Shown: piece after piece, positions 6,278-13,537 of the stretch
How positions within the stretch are numbered: position 1 is the first letter of the stretch
Layout: each line of letters begins with the position of its first letter
From: Natronorubrum halalkaliphilum
GTDB taxonomy: Archaea > Halobacteriota > Halobacteria > Halobacteriales > Natrialbaceae
Length of the DNA: 32,664 nt
Direction: 5' to 3'
NCBI RefSeq assembly: GCF_009834785.1
Contig: NZ_WUYX01000066.1
Coordinates: 517 to 33,180 of the forward strand
Position numbers and translations under genes: made by a program
Notes under the pieces: generated by a model
The model's input: only the letters and a program-made list of their open reading frames with translations
The model's database searches: none
What the model was told of the DNA's origin: nothing

Positions 6278-6515
6278 CGGGCTCACCTCCGTGGCGCCCG
6301 AGCGACGTTTCCGGATCGGGAATCGAAACGTCGACCCCAGCGGCGGACCCTCGAGTCAACCGACGGTAGCTGTCACACTCACCGCAGCGGTGGGCCTGAT
6401 CGTCGTTGTCGCCGTACACGCGGCAGAACTGATCGGTGACGTACGCGCCGCAGTGGTGGCACGTCGTTTCGTTGCTGGCCGACGGCCACGGGGCGATCGT
6501 CACGCCGACCACCAC
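6270..6515 (-). CDS. Zinc-finger protein resembling DUF7563, 81 aa
   Basis: Two CxxC knuckles, C19-H-H-C22 (TTCHHCGAYVTDQFCRVYGD) and C44-G-E-C47, are arranged as in small haloarchaeal DUF7563-type proteins, which usually begin close to the first knuckle. No ATG is available near that point, so the GTG at 6515 (or 6512 or 6503) is used, and the true start is uncertain. The tail is acidic and includes VDVSIPDPETSLG. The stop overlaps the next gene's start by 8 bases. It is the first gene of the minus-strand zinc-finger chain, about 165 bases downstream of the 3' end of tRNA-Ala. Family naming is from memory of the motif pattern and is moderately sure. Confidence 0.6.
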   Translation of the reverse strand: MVVGVTIAPWPSASNETTCHHCGAYVTDQFCRVYGDNDDQAHRCGECDSYRRLTRGSAAGVDVSIPDPETSLGRHGGEPDV

Positions 6516-6680
6516 CCGTTTCCTTCGCTGTAATCGCGTGACAGCGTGGACCCGAATCCCGCGCCAGCAATCACTCGGTTTTGAGAGGGGGTTTCTACGT
6601 GCGAATCGCTATTGCATAATTCTGAGTCGGCCGCTAAGACAGCGACTATCGGCGTAACTCGAAACGTTACAAAATTCTGA

Positions 6681-6752
6681 TGGACTCGTCGGGATTTGAA
6701 CCCGAGGCCTCTTCCTTGCGAAGGAAGCGATCTACCACTGATCTACGAGCCC
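6681..6752 (-). tRNA. tRNA-Ala (anticodon CGC)
   Basis: On the minus strand the cloverleaf is complete. The acceptor GGGCTCG pairs with CGAGTCC (one G-U). The anticodon stem CTTCC/GGAAG holds the loop TTCGCAA, giving anticodon CGC, which reads GCG (Ala). A T-arm with GGGTTTGAATCCC and a D-arm with AGTGGTA are present. The discriminator base is A and no CCA is encoded, as usual for haloarchaea. Length is 72 bases with no intron. The 3' end faces the zinc-finger genes and IS-rich region, a frequent integration site for mobile DNA. I found no second copy of the 3' end in the window. Confidence 0.93.
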
Positions 6753-6944
6753 TCGCACGTTCCTAACCCCGGTTTCTATTTGTAGCTTGTGTTTCGCGGA
6801 CGGGTAGTGGACGATCAGCACGACCGAACCGGACTCGTGCGGACTGCCCTGCCGAGTTCCCGTGTGGCCACAGGCCGTCGATGGGTCACCGTTGCCGACG
6901 ACGTACAGGTGACCGTATCAGCGATTACGCGCCTCGAGCCGCTG

Positions 6945-7802
6945 TCACACGTTCAACACGCGGGCACGGCCGGCGAGCAGTCCGAGGAGAAATCCGGTGA
7001 AGTGGGCGAGCAGCGCAACCCCCGGAGCGGCGGTCGCCAGCGTCACCGCGACCGCGAGTCCGACGAAGACGATTGCGGCCAGCCAGCCGGGGACGTCGAC
7101 GAACGAAGCCAGTCCGGCCGACAGTCGGTTCGAGGCGATGAGATATCCCAGCAGTGCGAAAACGGCACCGCTGGCTCCGAGAACGGGAGCCTGTTCGAAC
7201 CAACCGCCGATGACGGGCATCCCTTCGAGGAGGCCACTGAGAATGATCTGGGAGATGCCGGCAACTGCCCCGGTCGCGAGGAAAAAGGCGTGAAAGCGAA
7301 GTCGCGTCGTCGCTCGAGCGACGAGCCAGCCGAAGACGATCAGTGCGAGGCTGTTTGACACCAGATGGCCGAGATTGCCGTGGGCGTAAACGCTCGTCAC
7401 GATCGTCCACGGATTAGTCGTCAGCGGTGGAGCGAGAACGAATAGGCCGGTCATCACCCCGATGCCGATCATCGCCGTCATCTGTTGAAGGACGAAAACT
7501 GCGACGAAGATCACCAGAAGCTCGAAGATGGGGCTGCTCGAGCCGTCGGTGGCCGACCCGGAATCGGTACCGGGCCCGGACTGACCGCTGACTCCCGACC
7601 GCGACCGCGGCTGCGATCGATCCGCCATACGACCACTGGGGCGGCAAGCACCAAAAGTCCCTGCGGCGACCTGCACGACGAGAAACCAGAGCGGCGAGAC
7701 GCGACGGGGATCAGAGGGAAGACGGGAAACGAGAGCGACAAGAGCAGCGAAAACGACGAGAGCAACGAGAATACCGAGAACTGACCGTGCTGTAGCTCTC
7801 AT
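6945..7802 (-). CDS. Rhomboid-family intramembrane serine protease
   Basis: The C-terminal two thirds form a six-TM rhomboid core. VYAHGNLGHLVSN carries the conserved HxxxxHxxxN oxyanion-side motif, GASGAVFALLGY contains the catalytic Ser, and the His of LAHFTGFLLG in the last TM is its partner. Rhomboids cleave membrane proteins within the bilayer; the substrate here is unknown. The start is uncertain. ATG 7802 gives 285 residues with two extra N-terminal hydrophobic segments, while ATG 7628 (MADRSQPRSRSG) gives the bare core with a short polar tail. The longer form keeps an uninterrupted, hydrophobic and credible frame, so I use it. The gene follows uS10 by about 50 bases and may be read from the tuf transcript. 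Confidence 0.85.
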   Translation of the reverse strand: MRATARSVLGILVALVVFAALVALVSRLPSDPRRVSPLWFLVVQVAAGTFGACRPSGRMADRSQPRSRSGVSGQSGPGTDSGSATDGSSSPIFELLVIFVAVFVLQQMTAMIGIGVMTGLFVLAPPLTTNPWTIVTSVYAHGNLGHLVSNSLALIVFGWLVARATTRLRFHAFFLATGAVAGISQIILSGLLEGMPVIGGWFEQAPVLGASGAVFALLGYLIASNRLSAGLASFVDVPGWLAAIVFVGLAVAVTLATAAPGVALLAHFTGFLLGLLAGRARVLNV

Positions 7803-7851
7803 ACAGCGGTCGAAGAAAACGGTGAAACCGTACACCGATCGCGATCGGCCG

Positions 7852-8160
7852 TTAGTCTTCGAGGACGATCTCGATCGAGACGTCGTTTGGCACCTGAATG
7901 CGCATGAGCTGGCGGAGTGCGCGTTCGTCGGCGTCCAGATCGATCAGGCGCTTGTGGACGCGCATCTCCCAGTGCTCCCACGTGGCGGTACCCTCGCCGT
8001 CAGGCGATTTCCGGGTCGGCACCTCGAGGGTCTTCGTCGGCAGCGGGATCGGACCGCTCAGGTTGACGCCGGTGTTGTTCGCAATCTCGCGGACGTCGTC
8101 ACAGATGTTGTCGAGGTCGTCTGGACTCGTGCCCGCGAGTCGAACGCGTGCCTGCTGCAT
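7852..8160 (-). CDS. rps10: 30S ribosomal protein uS10, 102 aa
   Basis: The sequence [20 protein letters not shown]... with [20 protein letters not shown] and [13 protein letters not shown] is the standard archaeal S10. Its long loop inserts into the head of the small subunit. Its start codon follows the TAA of the EF-1 alpha gene with no spacer. The tuf-rps10 pair is the usual archaeal arrangement and implies one transcript. Length is normal. Confidence 0.97.
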   Translation of the reverse strand: MQQARVRLAGTSPDDLDNICDDVREIANNTGVNLSGPIPLPTKTLEVPTRKSPDGEGTATWEHWEMRVHKRLIDLDADERALRQLMRIQVPNDVSIEIVLED

Positions 8161-9423
8161 TTATTTGTCGTGGACCTCGAGAACCTTCCCGGCCGCGATG
8201 GTCTGACCCATGTCGCGGATGGCGAAGCTCCCGAGTTCTGGGATCTCGCTGGATGGCTCGATGCTGAGGGGCTTTTGCGGTCGAATCGTCACGACCGCAG
8301 CGTCACCCGACTGGATGAAGTCGGGGTTCTCCTCGGCGACCTCGCCGCTCGATGGGTCCATTTTCTTGTCGATGGACTCGATCGTACAGGCGACCTGAGC
8401 CGTGTGGGCGTGGAAGACCGGGGTGTAGCCGGCCGTGATCACGGAGGGGTGCTGCATGACGACGACCTGAGCCTGGAACGTCTCGGCGACGCTTGGTGGG
8501 TCGTCGGCTGGGCCACAGACGTCACCGCGGCGGATGTCGTCCTTGCCGATGCCGCGGACGTTGAATCCGACGTTGTCACCGGGCTCGGCTTTTGGCACCT
8601 CTTCGTGGTGCATCTCGATCGTCTTCACTTCGCCGCCCACGTCGCTGGGCTGGAAGGAGACGTTGTCGCCGATGTTCATGATACCGGTCTCGATACGTCC
8701 AACTGGGACGGTACCGATGCCGGAGATGGTGTAAACGTCCTGAATTGGGAGTCGGAGCGGTGCGTCCGTCGGTGGCTCCGGCTCTGGGAGGTTGTTCAGG
8801 GCCTCGAGCAGGGTGACGCCGTCGTACCACGGCGTGTTGTCGGAGGCCTCGGCGATGTTGTCGCCCTCGAACGCCGAAATCGGGATGAACGAGGCGTCGT
8901 CGGTCTGGAACTGAACCTGCTTGAGCAGCTGGTTGACTTCCTCGACGACCTCGTCGAAGGTGTCCTCCTTGTAGTCGACGACGTCCATCTTGTTGACGCC
9001 GATGATGAGTTCGTCGATACCGAGGGTACGAGCCAGGAACACGTGCTCCTGGGTCTGGGGCGCGACACCGTCGTCAGCGGCGACGACGAGGACGGCGTTG
9101 TCCGCCTGGGATGCGCCCGTGATCATGTTCTTCACGAAGTCGCGGTGACCGGGACAGTCGACGATGGTGAAGTCGTAGGCGTCCGTCGAGAACTCCTGGT
9201 GGGCGATGTCGATGGTGACACCGCGCTCTCGCTCTTCGGCGAGGTTGTCCATGACGTAGGCGAACTCGAATCCGCCCTTGCCTTTCTCTTCTGCTTCTTC
9301 GCGGTGCTGTTCGATGACGTGCTCTGGTACGCTCCCCGTCTCGTAGAGGAGGCGTCCCACGAGCGTACTCTTCCCGTGGTCAACGTGGCCGATGATGGCC
9401 AGGTTCTGGTGTTGTTCGCTCAT
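8161..9423 (-). CDS. tuf: Translation elongation factor EF-1 alpha (aEF1A), 420 aa
   Basis: GTP-binding motifs are intact: GHVDHGKST (12-20), the switch-II DCPGH (89-93) and NKMD (144-147). The effector stretch [15 protein letters not shown] is the form found in archaeal and eukaryotic EF1A, and it is followed by the two beta-barrel domains. The protein carries aminoacyl-tRNA to the ribosomal A site. Length is normal for haloarchaea. A strong TATA box is centred about 29 bases before the ATG, so transcription should start almost at the start codon. Downstream, rps10 follows directly. Confidence 0.98.
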   Translation of the reverse strand: MSEQHQNLAIIGHVDHGKSTLVGRLLYETGSVPEHVIEQHREEAEEKGKGGFEFAYVMDNLAEERERGVTIDIAHQEFSTDAYDFTIVDCPGHRDFVKNMITGASQADNAVLVVAADDGVAPQTQEHVFLARTLGIDELIIGVNKMDVVDYKEDTFDEVVEEVNQLLKQVQFQTDDASFIPISAFEGDNIAEASDNTPWYDGVTLLEALNNLPEPEPPTDAPLRLPIQDVYTISGIGTVPVGRIETGIMNIGDNVSFQPSDVGGEVKTIEMHHEEVPKAEPGDNVGFNVRGIGKDDIRRGDVCGPADDPPSVAETFQAQVVVMQHPSVITAGYTPVFHAHTAQVACTIESIDKKMDPSSGEVAEENPDFIQSGDAAVVTIRPQKPLSIEPSSEIPELGSFAIRDMGQTIAAGKVLEVHDK

Positions 9424-9447
9424 TGTTGTAGCTCACGCGCAGAGGCG

Positions 9448-9457
9448 CTTATATCGG
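9448..9457 (-). promoter_or_regulatory. TATA box of the tuf-rps10 operon
   Basis: The minus strand reads CCGATATAAG, centred about 29 bases before the ATG at 9423. This is the expected distance for a leaderless or nearly leaderless haloarchaeal transcript and fits a highly expressed gene. Confidence 0.65.
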
Positions 9458-9766
9458 TCTCTTTGTCTCGTTGCGGTTAAAACCATTTCGAAAGCGTATT
9501 CTGCCCATCCCGACGCCTTCTTGCGGTTTGGCTAGCATTCACACGGTGTGGGAAGTTCGGTCAGGAGCCAGCACCGACCCCACGAAGACGCCGCCATGAT
9601 CGGCAAGCCGCGGCTCGAGCGGTCGGGTTCTCCCAGGTAACGGCCTCGGTCGCGGCGGGACGGGTGTGGTTTCAGCGCTGATAGATCAATCGAGGAGAAG
9701 GCGGACCAACTGCCGATATCCGACGAAGTTCATTTTAGATACTGCGCGTACGCGTATCTCTGCCGA
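9458..9766. other. Intergenic stretch upstream of tuf with one bipartite hairpin
   Basis: No gene is visible on either strand. A two-part stem is formed by GTGGG (9548-9552) with CCCAC (9579-9583) and TCGGT (9557-9561) with ACCGA (9573-9577). It lies about 190 bases downstream of the SDR gene on that gene's strand. I see no other structure beyond the tuf promoter at the left end. Confidence 0.4.
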
Positions 9767-10507
9767 TCACACCGTCTCGGGTAACCAACCGCCGTCTACC
9801 TCGATATTCTCCCCGCTGACGTACTCCGTTGCCGGATCGAGGAAAAAGTACAGGGGCTGGACGAGATCGTCAAAGCTCGCGGGTCGACCGCGGGGGAGTT
9901 CGTCGGGGAACTCGTCGGAGTTCTCGACAACGTAGGGCGAGATGGCGTTGACGGTAATTCCATCATCCTGCGTGTCGGCCGCGAGCATGCGCGTAAACAT
10001 CAACACTCCTGCCTTGGCGACGAAGTACGGGAAGTTCGTCGGACTTACGAGCCCCTGTTCGCTCGAGGCGTAGCCGATGTTCACGATCCGGCCGTAGCCG
10101 TTCTCGCGCATGGTCGGGAGCGCGCGTTTGGAACAGAGATAGGTGCCGTTGAAATTCGTCTCGAGCACGCGGTTCCAGGTCTCGAACTCGAGATCCGCCC
10201 AGTGGGCGGGCGCGAAGTCCCCGACGTTGTTGACGAGGACGTCGACCGATCCGAGTTCCGACTCGACGGCGGCGAAGAGACCGTCGACGCTGTCGGGATC
10301 GGTGACGTCGCCCTGGATCGTCATCGACTCGCTCGCGCCGCGCGATTCGGCCTCGGCCGCCACTTCGCGGGCCGCATCGGCGCTCGTGTGGTAGTGTACG
10401 GCCGTCTTCGCGCCACAGTCGGCCGTCGCGAGCAGGAGTTCGCGGCCGACGCCTTTCGCACTCCCCGTCACGAGTACCGTCCGTTCGGAAAGGTCTGGTC
10501 CCTTCAT
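9767..10507 (-). CDS. Short-chain dehydrogenase/reductase (SDR), 246 aa
   Basis: The classical SDR pattern is present: the TGSAKGVG cofactor loop near the N-terminus, NNVG in place of NNAG, the catalytic Ser in IGYASSEQG, and YFVAK as the YxxxK motif. The C-terminus DPATEYVSGENIEVDGG is the usual ending of FabG-like SDRs. The enzyme should use NAD(P)H on a carbonyl or alcohol substrate that cannot be deduced. The ATG at 10507 places the Rossmann motif at the normal distance; the frame is open further upstream but those 36 codons are basic and non-conserved looking. It is divergent from the neighbouring UspA gene. Confidence 0.9.
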   Translation of the reverse strand: MKGPDLSERTVLVTGSAKGVGRELLLATADCGAKTAVHYHTSADAAREVAAEAESRGASESMTIQGDVTDPDSVDGLFAAVESELGSVDVLVNNVGDFAPAHWADLEFETWNRVLETNFNGTYLCSKRALPTMRENGYGRIVNIGYASSEQGLVSPTNFPYFVAKAGVLMFTRMLAADTQDDGITVNAISPYVVENSDEFPDELPRGRPASFDDLVQPLYFFLDPATEYVSGENIEVDGGWLPETV

Positions 10508-10657
10508 GAGGTGTCTCGGGAAACAGTGACCGCGTGGAAAAAACGATCGGACCGGCACTCGCTGCGGCGGGTGATTCGCGACAGAAGACGGTCGCAGCCA
10601 AATATGTCGCCACAACGGAACGTGGATTTACGGTACTCGAGGGGATTAGTCGCCAGT

Positions 10658-11116
10658 ATGACGCTGGAAACCGTGTTGCTCGCTGTGGGTCCCGGTGACG
10701 CCGATCGAAGCGACGAACTCGCCGATGCGGTCGTCGAGGTAGCGAAGCCGGCCGATGCGACCGTCGTCCTCGCGCACGTTTTTACGAGCAGCGAGTACGA
10801 CGACGTGCTCACGCGACTCGAGTTCGATCGGAGCGTAGACGAGATCGAACCGGACGAGGTCGCGCGTCGTCACTCGACGATTATCGACCTGCAAGGGGCG
10901 CTCGACGAGCACGACATCGAGTACGAGATCAGGGGCGGCGTCGGCGAACACGGGCCGACGATCGTCGATCTCGCGACCAGCGTCGAGGCCGACCGGGTCG
11001 TCGTCGGCGGCCGACGGCGGTCCCCGACCGGGAAAGCCGTTTTCGGATCGACCGCACAGGAGGTTCTGCTGTCGGCACCGTGCCCGGCGACGTTCGTCCG
11101 GAGCGACGACAACTGA
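10658..11116 (+). CDS. UspA-type universal stress protein (divergent copy 1), 152 aa
   Basis: The protein has an alpha/beta UspA fold pattern with the C-terminal signature VVVGGRRRSPTGKAVFGSTAQEVLLSAPCPATF, shown here in part as a G-x2-G-x9-GS type loop. The N-terminal loop reads LLAVGPGDADRS rather than the usual VPTDGS, so the Asp that contacts the adenine nucleotide is missing. It is a close sister of the next gene (11323-11787), pointing to a local duplication. Its TGA stop overlaps the first base of an 82-bp hairpin element. A TATA-like GGATTTACGG lies about 30 bases before the ATG at 10658; the longer upstream frame is antisense to the SDR gene. Confidence 0.88.
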   Translation: MTLETVLLAVGPGDADRSDELADAVVEVAKPADATVVLAHVFTSSEYDDVLTRLEFDRSVDEIEPDEVARRHSTIIDLQGALDEHDIEYEIRGGVGEHGPTIVDLATSVEADRVVVGGRRRSPTGKAVFGSTAQEVLLSAPCPATFVRSDDN

Positions 11117-11197
11117 TACGGTTTACTGTAGTCAATTACCGCCGATCACCAGGGACGAGGTCGGTGATCGGCGGTAACTAGTTACAGCAATCCGTAT
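11116..11197. repeat. 82-bp MITE-like hairpin element, copy A
   Basis: The element starts ATACGGTTTACTGTAGTCAA and ends with a near-mirror arm finishing TACAGCAATCCGTAT. The arms of about 35 bases enclose a 12-base loop (AGGGACGAGGTC). A second 82-bp copy lies at 22078-22159. The first base is the A of the UspA stop codon. No coding capacity. It is probably a non-autonomous element moved by a transposase encoded elsewhere, or a REP-like transcript-end element. Confidence 0.75.
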
Positions 11198-11322
11198 GAG
11201 TGTCACTCGGTCCGGTTGCACTGAACCGCCAGCCATACCGGCTGAGCGTGGCGGTATCGGGACTGCTCGCAATACTGTAACGACGAGAATGCTTAAGCGA
11301 GTGGCACGACCTCTATACTGGT

Positions 11323-11787
11323 ATGGCGATCGATACGATACTGCTTGCAGTCGGGCCGATGGATACCGTCCGCGCCGAAGAACTCGCCGAAACCGTCCTC
11401 GAGATCGCGGACCCGCTCGATGCGACGGTCGTGATCGGTCACGCGTTCACGGCGGACGAGTACGAAGAGATCCGCGACGACCTCGGGTTCGACGCTCGCG
11501 CCGAGGACGTCGATCCGGACGAGGTCGCCGCCCGACGCGCGCCGGTCGGGGATCTCGAAGAAATCTTCTCGGACGCCGGCGTCGACTACGAGGTTCGCGG
11601 GGCGCTCGGCGATGTCGGCAGTAAGGTCGTCGACATGGCGATCGAGGTCGACGCGGATCGGATGGTCGTCGGCGGACGACGGCGTTCGCCCGCCGAAAAG
11701 GCCGTCCTCGGCTCCGTATCTCAGGAAATTATCCTGCAGGCCCCCTGTCCGGTTACCTACTTCCGCGATCTGGACGTAATGGAGTAG
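11323..11787 (+). CDS. UspA-type universal stress protein (divergent copy 2), 154 aa
   Basis: This is a sister of the gene at 10658. Both share the N-terminal LLAVGP, an ATVV(L/I)xHxFT segment, VDPDEVAARR-like text and the VVGGRRRSPxxKAVxGS signature. As in its sister the usual TDGS loop is replaced (AVGPMDTVR), so nucleotide binding may be weak or altered. The ATG at 11323 is preceded by GCTTAAG at about minus 30, a plausible TATA element, implying its own leaderless transcript although it follows the first usp in the same direction. Exact role unknown; Usp proteins are cytoplasmic dimers linked to stress survival. Confidence 0.88.
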   Translation: MAIDTILLAVGPMDTVRAEELAETVLEIADPLDATVVIGHAFTADEYEEIRDDLGFDARAEDVDPDEVAARRAPVGDLEEIFSDAGVDYEVRGALGDVGSKVVDMAIEVDADRMVVGGRRRSPAEKAVLGSVSQEIILQAPCPVTYFRDLDVME

Positions 11788-11823
11788 TCGCACGAGTCGC
11801 ATCCGCAACCGATCACACTCGCG

Positions 11824-12252
11824 TCACTGGCGGTCCCGCGACCGCCCTTTCCACTCCCGTTCTTGCCGGCGCTCTCGGACGTGTCGCTCCCCGTCGGCCA
11901 GTTCTCGCCGGACGCGTCGCTCGAGCGACTTCGATTCCGCTAGTAACGTCTCCTGGTAGTTCTCGACGACGTCGTACGACCAGCGGTCCCCGTCGACGAC
12001 GCCGTGGGGTAACAGGTCGTCTCGAATGGCGTCGGCGAGGTCGTCGTGTCCGACCGCCCTGAGCAGGGTTTCGGCCTCGCGGAAGTGGTCCATCCCGTGG
12101 CCCGTCGCGTGGTGGAACTCGAGGAGAGACCCCTGGGCGCGCTGGAACCACTCGAGGCCGAGTTCGACCTCGTGGAGCGCGCCACACTCGGTGTCACTGA
12201 GCGCAGTAACTGGCTCCGATTCGGTCTCGGGGGACGAGTCGTCGGTGGCCAT
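11824..12252 (-). CDS. Conserved-looking hypothetical protein, helical and charged, 142 aa
   Basis: I do not recognise the family. Residues 1-20 are an acidic leader. The centre (ALHEVELGLEWFQRAQGSLL, then HHATGHGMDHFREAE) is helical with several His residues, and the last about 40 residues are strongly basic and Arg-rich (ERRVRRELADGERHVRERRQ). A four-helix His-containing fold is possible. The ATG at 12252 is preferred; the in-frame TTG at 12258 adds only two residues. The gene is convergent with the UspA gene and divergent from the ROK kinase. Codon pattern supports it. Confidence 0.75.
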   Translation of the reverse strand: MATDDSSPETESEPVTALSDTECGALHEVELGLEWFQRAQGSLLEFHHATGHGMDHFREAETLLRAVGHDDLADAIRDDLLPHGVVDGDRWSYDVVENYQETLLAESKSLERRVRRELADGERHVRERRQEREWKGRSRDRQ

Positions 12253-12401
12253 ACCCAATCTATGCTAGTTAGTGCCATACATGTGTCGCCGTCCGCGGTT
12301 CGACGCGTCCCTCGAGTCTGAGCGAAACCTATTACAAGGATTACTCGTCGCCGAGTACGATATGTGTAGTTAAGTAGGGCGACGGTCGTCCCTAGGACAG
12401 C

Positions 12402-13373
12402 ATGGACTACTATGCGGGCGTCGACCTCGGGGCGACGAACGTCAGGGCGATCGTCGCCGAGGACGACGGGACGACGATCGGCTCGAGCCGCCGTTCGACG
12501 CCGCGCGGGCCGACGGGAATCGACGTCACGGAGGGCATTCTGCGGACGCTTCGCGAGGCGTGTGGAAACGCCGGTATCGCACCCACGGAGATCGTCGCGG
12601 CCGGAATCGGCTCGATCGGCCCGTTCGACCTCGCGGAGGGCGCGGTGATCGACCCCGCAAACCTACCGGATTCGATCGATCGGATCCCCCTGACGGGCCC
12701 GATCGAGAAACTGATCCGGAGCGATGACGTCCACCTCCACAACGACACCACTGCCGGCGTCATCGGCGAGCGGTTTCACGCCGACCGCAACCCCGACGAT
12801 ATGGTCTATCTCACGATTTCGTCCGGGATCGGTGCCGGCGTCTGCTGTGACGGCAGCGTGATGGGCGGCTGGGACGGCAACGCCGGCGAGGTCGGACACT
12901 ACGTCGTCGATCCGCGCGGGCGGTTGACCTGTGGCTGTGGCCGGGAGGGCCACTGGGAAGCCTACTGCTCGGGGAACGCGATTCCCGACTACGCCCGGCT
13001 GCTGGCCGAGGACGACCCGACGATCGCGACCGACCTCCCCCTCGAGGGGCCCGATTTCACGGCGAAGGACGTCTTCGAACTGGCCGGCGACGACGAACTG
13101 GCCGATTACGTGATCGAACAGCTCGCCCACTGGAACGCGATCGGCGTAACGAACGTGGTCCACGCGTTCGCGCCGATCGTCATCTCCTTCGGCGGCGCCG
13201 TCGCCTTACACAACGAAGAACTGGTCGTCGACCCCATCCGCGAACGCGTCTCGGAGATGGTGATGACCAACGTCCCCGAGATCCGCGTCACCGATCTCGG
13301 CGACGACGTCGTCCTCGAGGGGGCACTCGCCAGCGCGCTGACCGGTGGGACGGGCGACCGCCAGCGGCTGTGA
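12402..13373 (+). CDS. ROK-family sugar kinase (glucokinase-like), 323 aa
   Basis: The ATP-binding DLGATNVRA loop (8-16), the catalytic Asp in NDTTAGVIGE (D115), the SGIGAGV loop and the ROK zinc region EVGHYVVDPRGRLTCGCG are all present. ROK kinases phosphorylate glucose or related hexoses in the cytoplasm. In the usual zinc motif a third Cys follows CGCGxxG; here that position is His (H184, in REGHWEAY). With H166, C177 and C179 it could still complete a zinc site. A TATA-like AGTTAAGTA lies about 30 bases upstream of the ATG. Substrate specificity cannot be deduced. Length is normal. Confidence 0.9.
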   Translation: MDYYAGVDLGATNVRAIVAEDDGTTIGSSRRSTPRGPTGIDVTEGILRTLREACGNAGIAPTEIVAAGIGSIGPFDLAEGAVIDPANLPDSIDRIPLTGPIEKLIRSDDVHLHNDTTAGVIGERFHADRNPDDMVYLTISSGIGAGVCCDGSVMGGWDGNAGEVGHYVVDPRGRLTCGCGREGHWEAYCSGNAIPDYARLLAEDDPTIATDLPLEGPDFTAKDVFELAGDDELADYVIEQLAHWNAIGVTNVVHAFAPIVISFGGAVALHNEELVVDPIRERVSEMVMTNVPEIRVTDLGDDVVLEGALASALTGGTGDRQRL

Positions 13374-13442
13374 CTGTCGGCGTAGCTGTGCTGTGGCTGT
13401 CCGCGTAGCTGTGCTGTAGCTGCCGGCGTAGCTGTGCCTGTG
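13374..13442. repeat. 23-bp tandem repeat, three copies, starting right after the ROK stop codon
   Basis: Units at 13374-13396, 13397-13419 and 13420-13442 share CTGTCGGCGTAGCTGTGCTG with few changes. The first unit begins at the base after the TGA. All copies are non-coding on the plus strand. Confidence 0.8.
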
Positions 13443-13537
13443 ACAGCAGTGCACGTACAACGAGACCTGTCGCCCTCGCGTGGTCGTCCGTTTCTCCCAA
13501 CCCTGCGTTACTTCACTGATCGGACCGTGGTGTCCCT

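Noticed and set aside
5864-6752. Attachment-site duplicate of the tRNA-Ala 3' end
   Set aside because: I looked for a repeat of GGGATTTGAACCC-type sequence in the left part of the window and saw none.
7822-9480. 552-codon plus-strand open frame
   Set aside because: It is the antisense shadow of EF-1 alpha and uS10 in GC-rich DNA; its Val/Asp/Leu-rich text has no domain.
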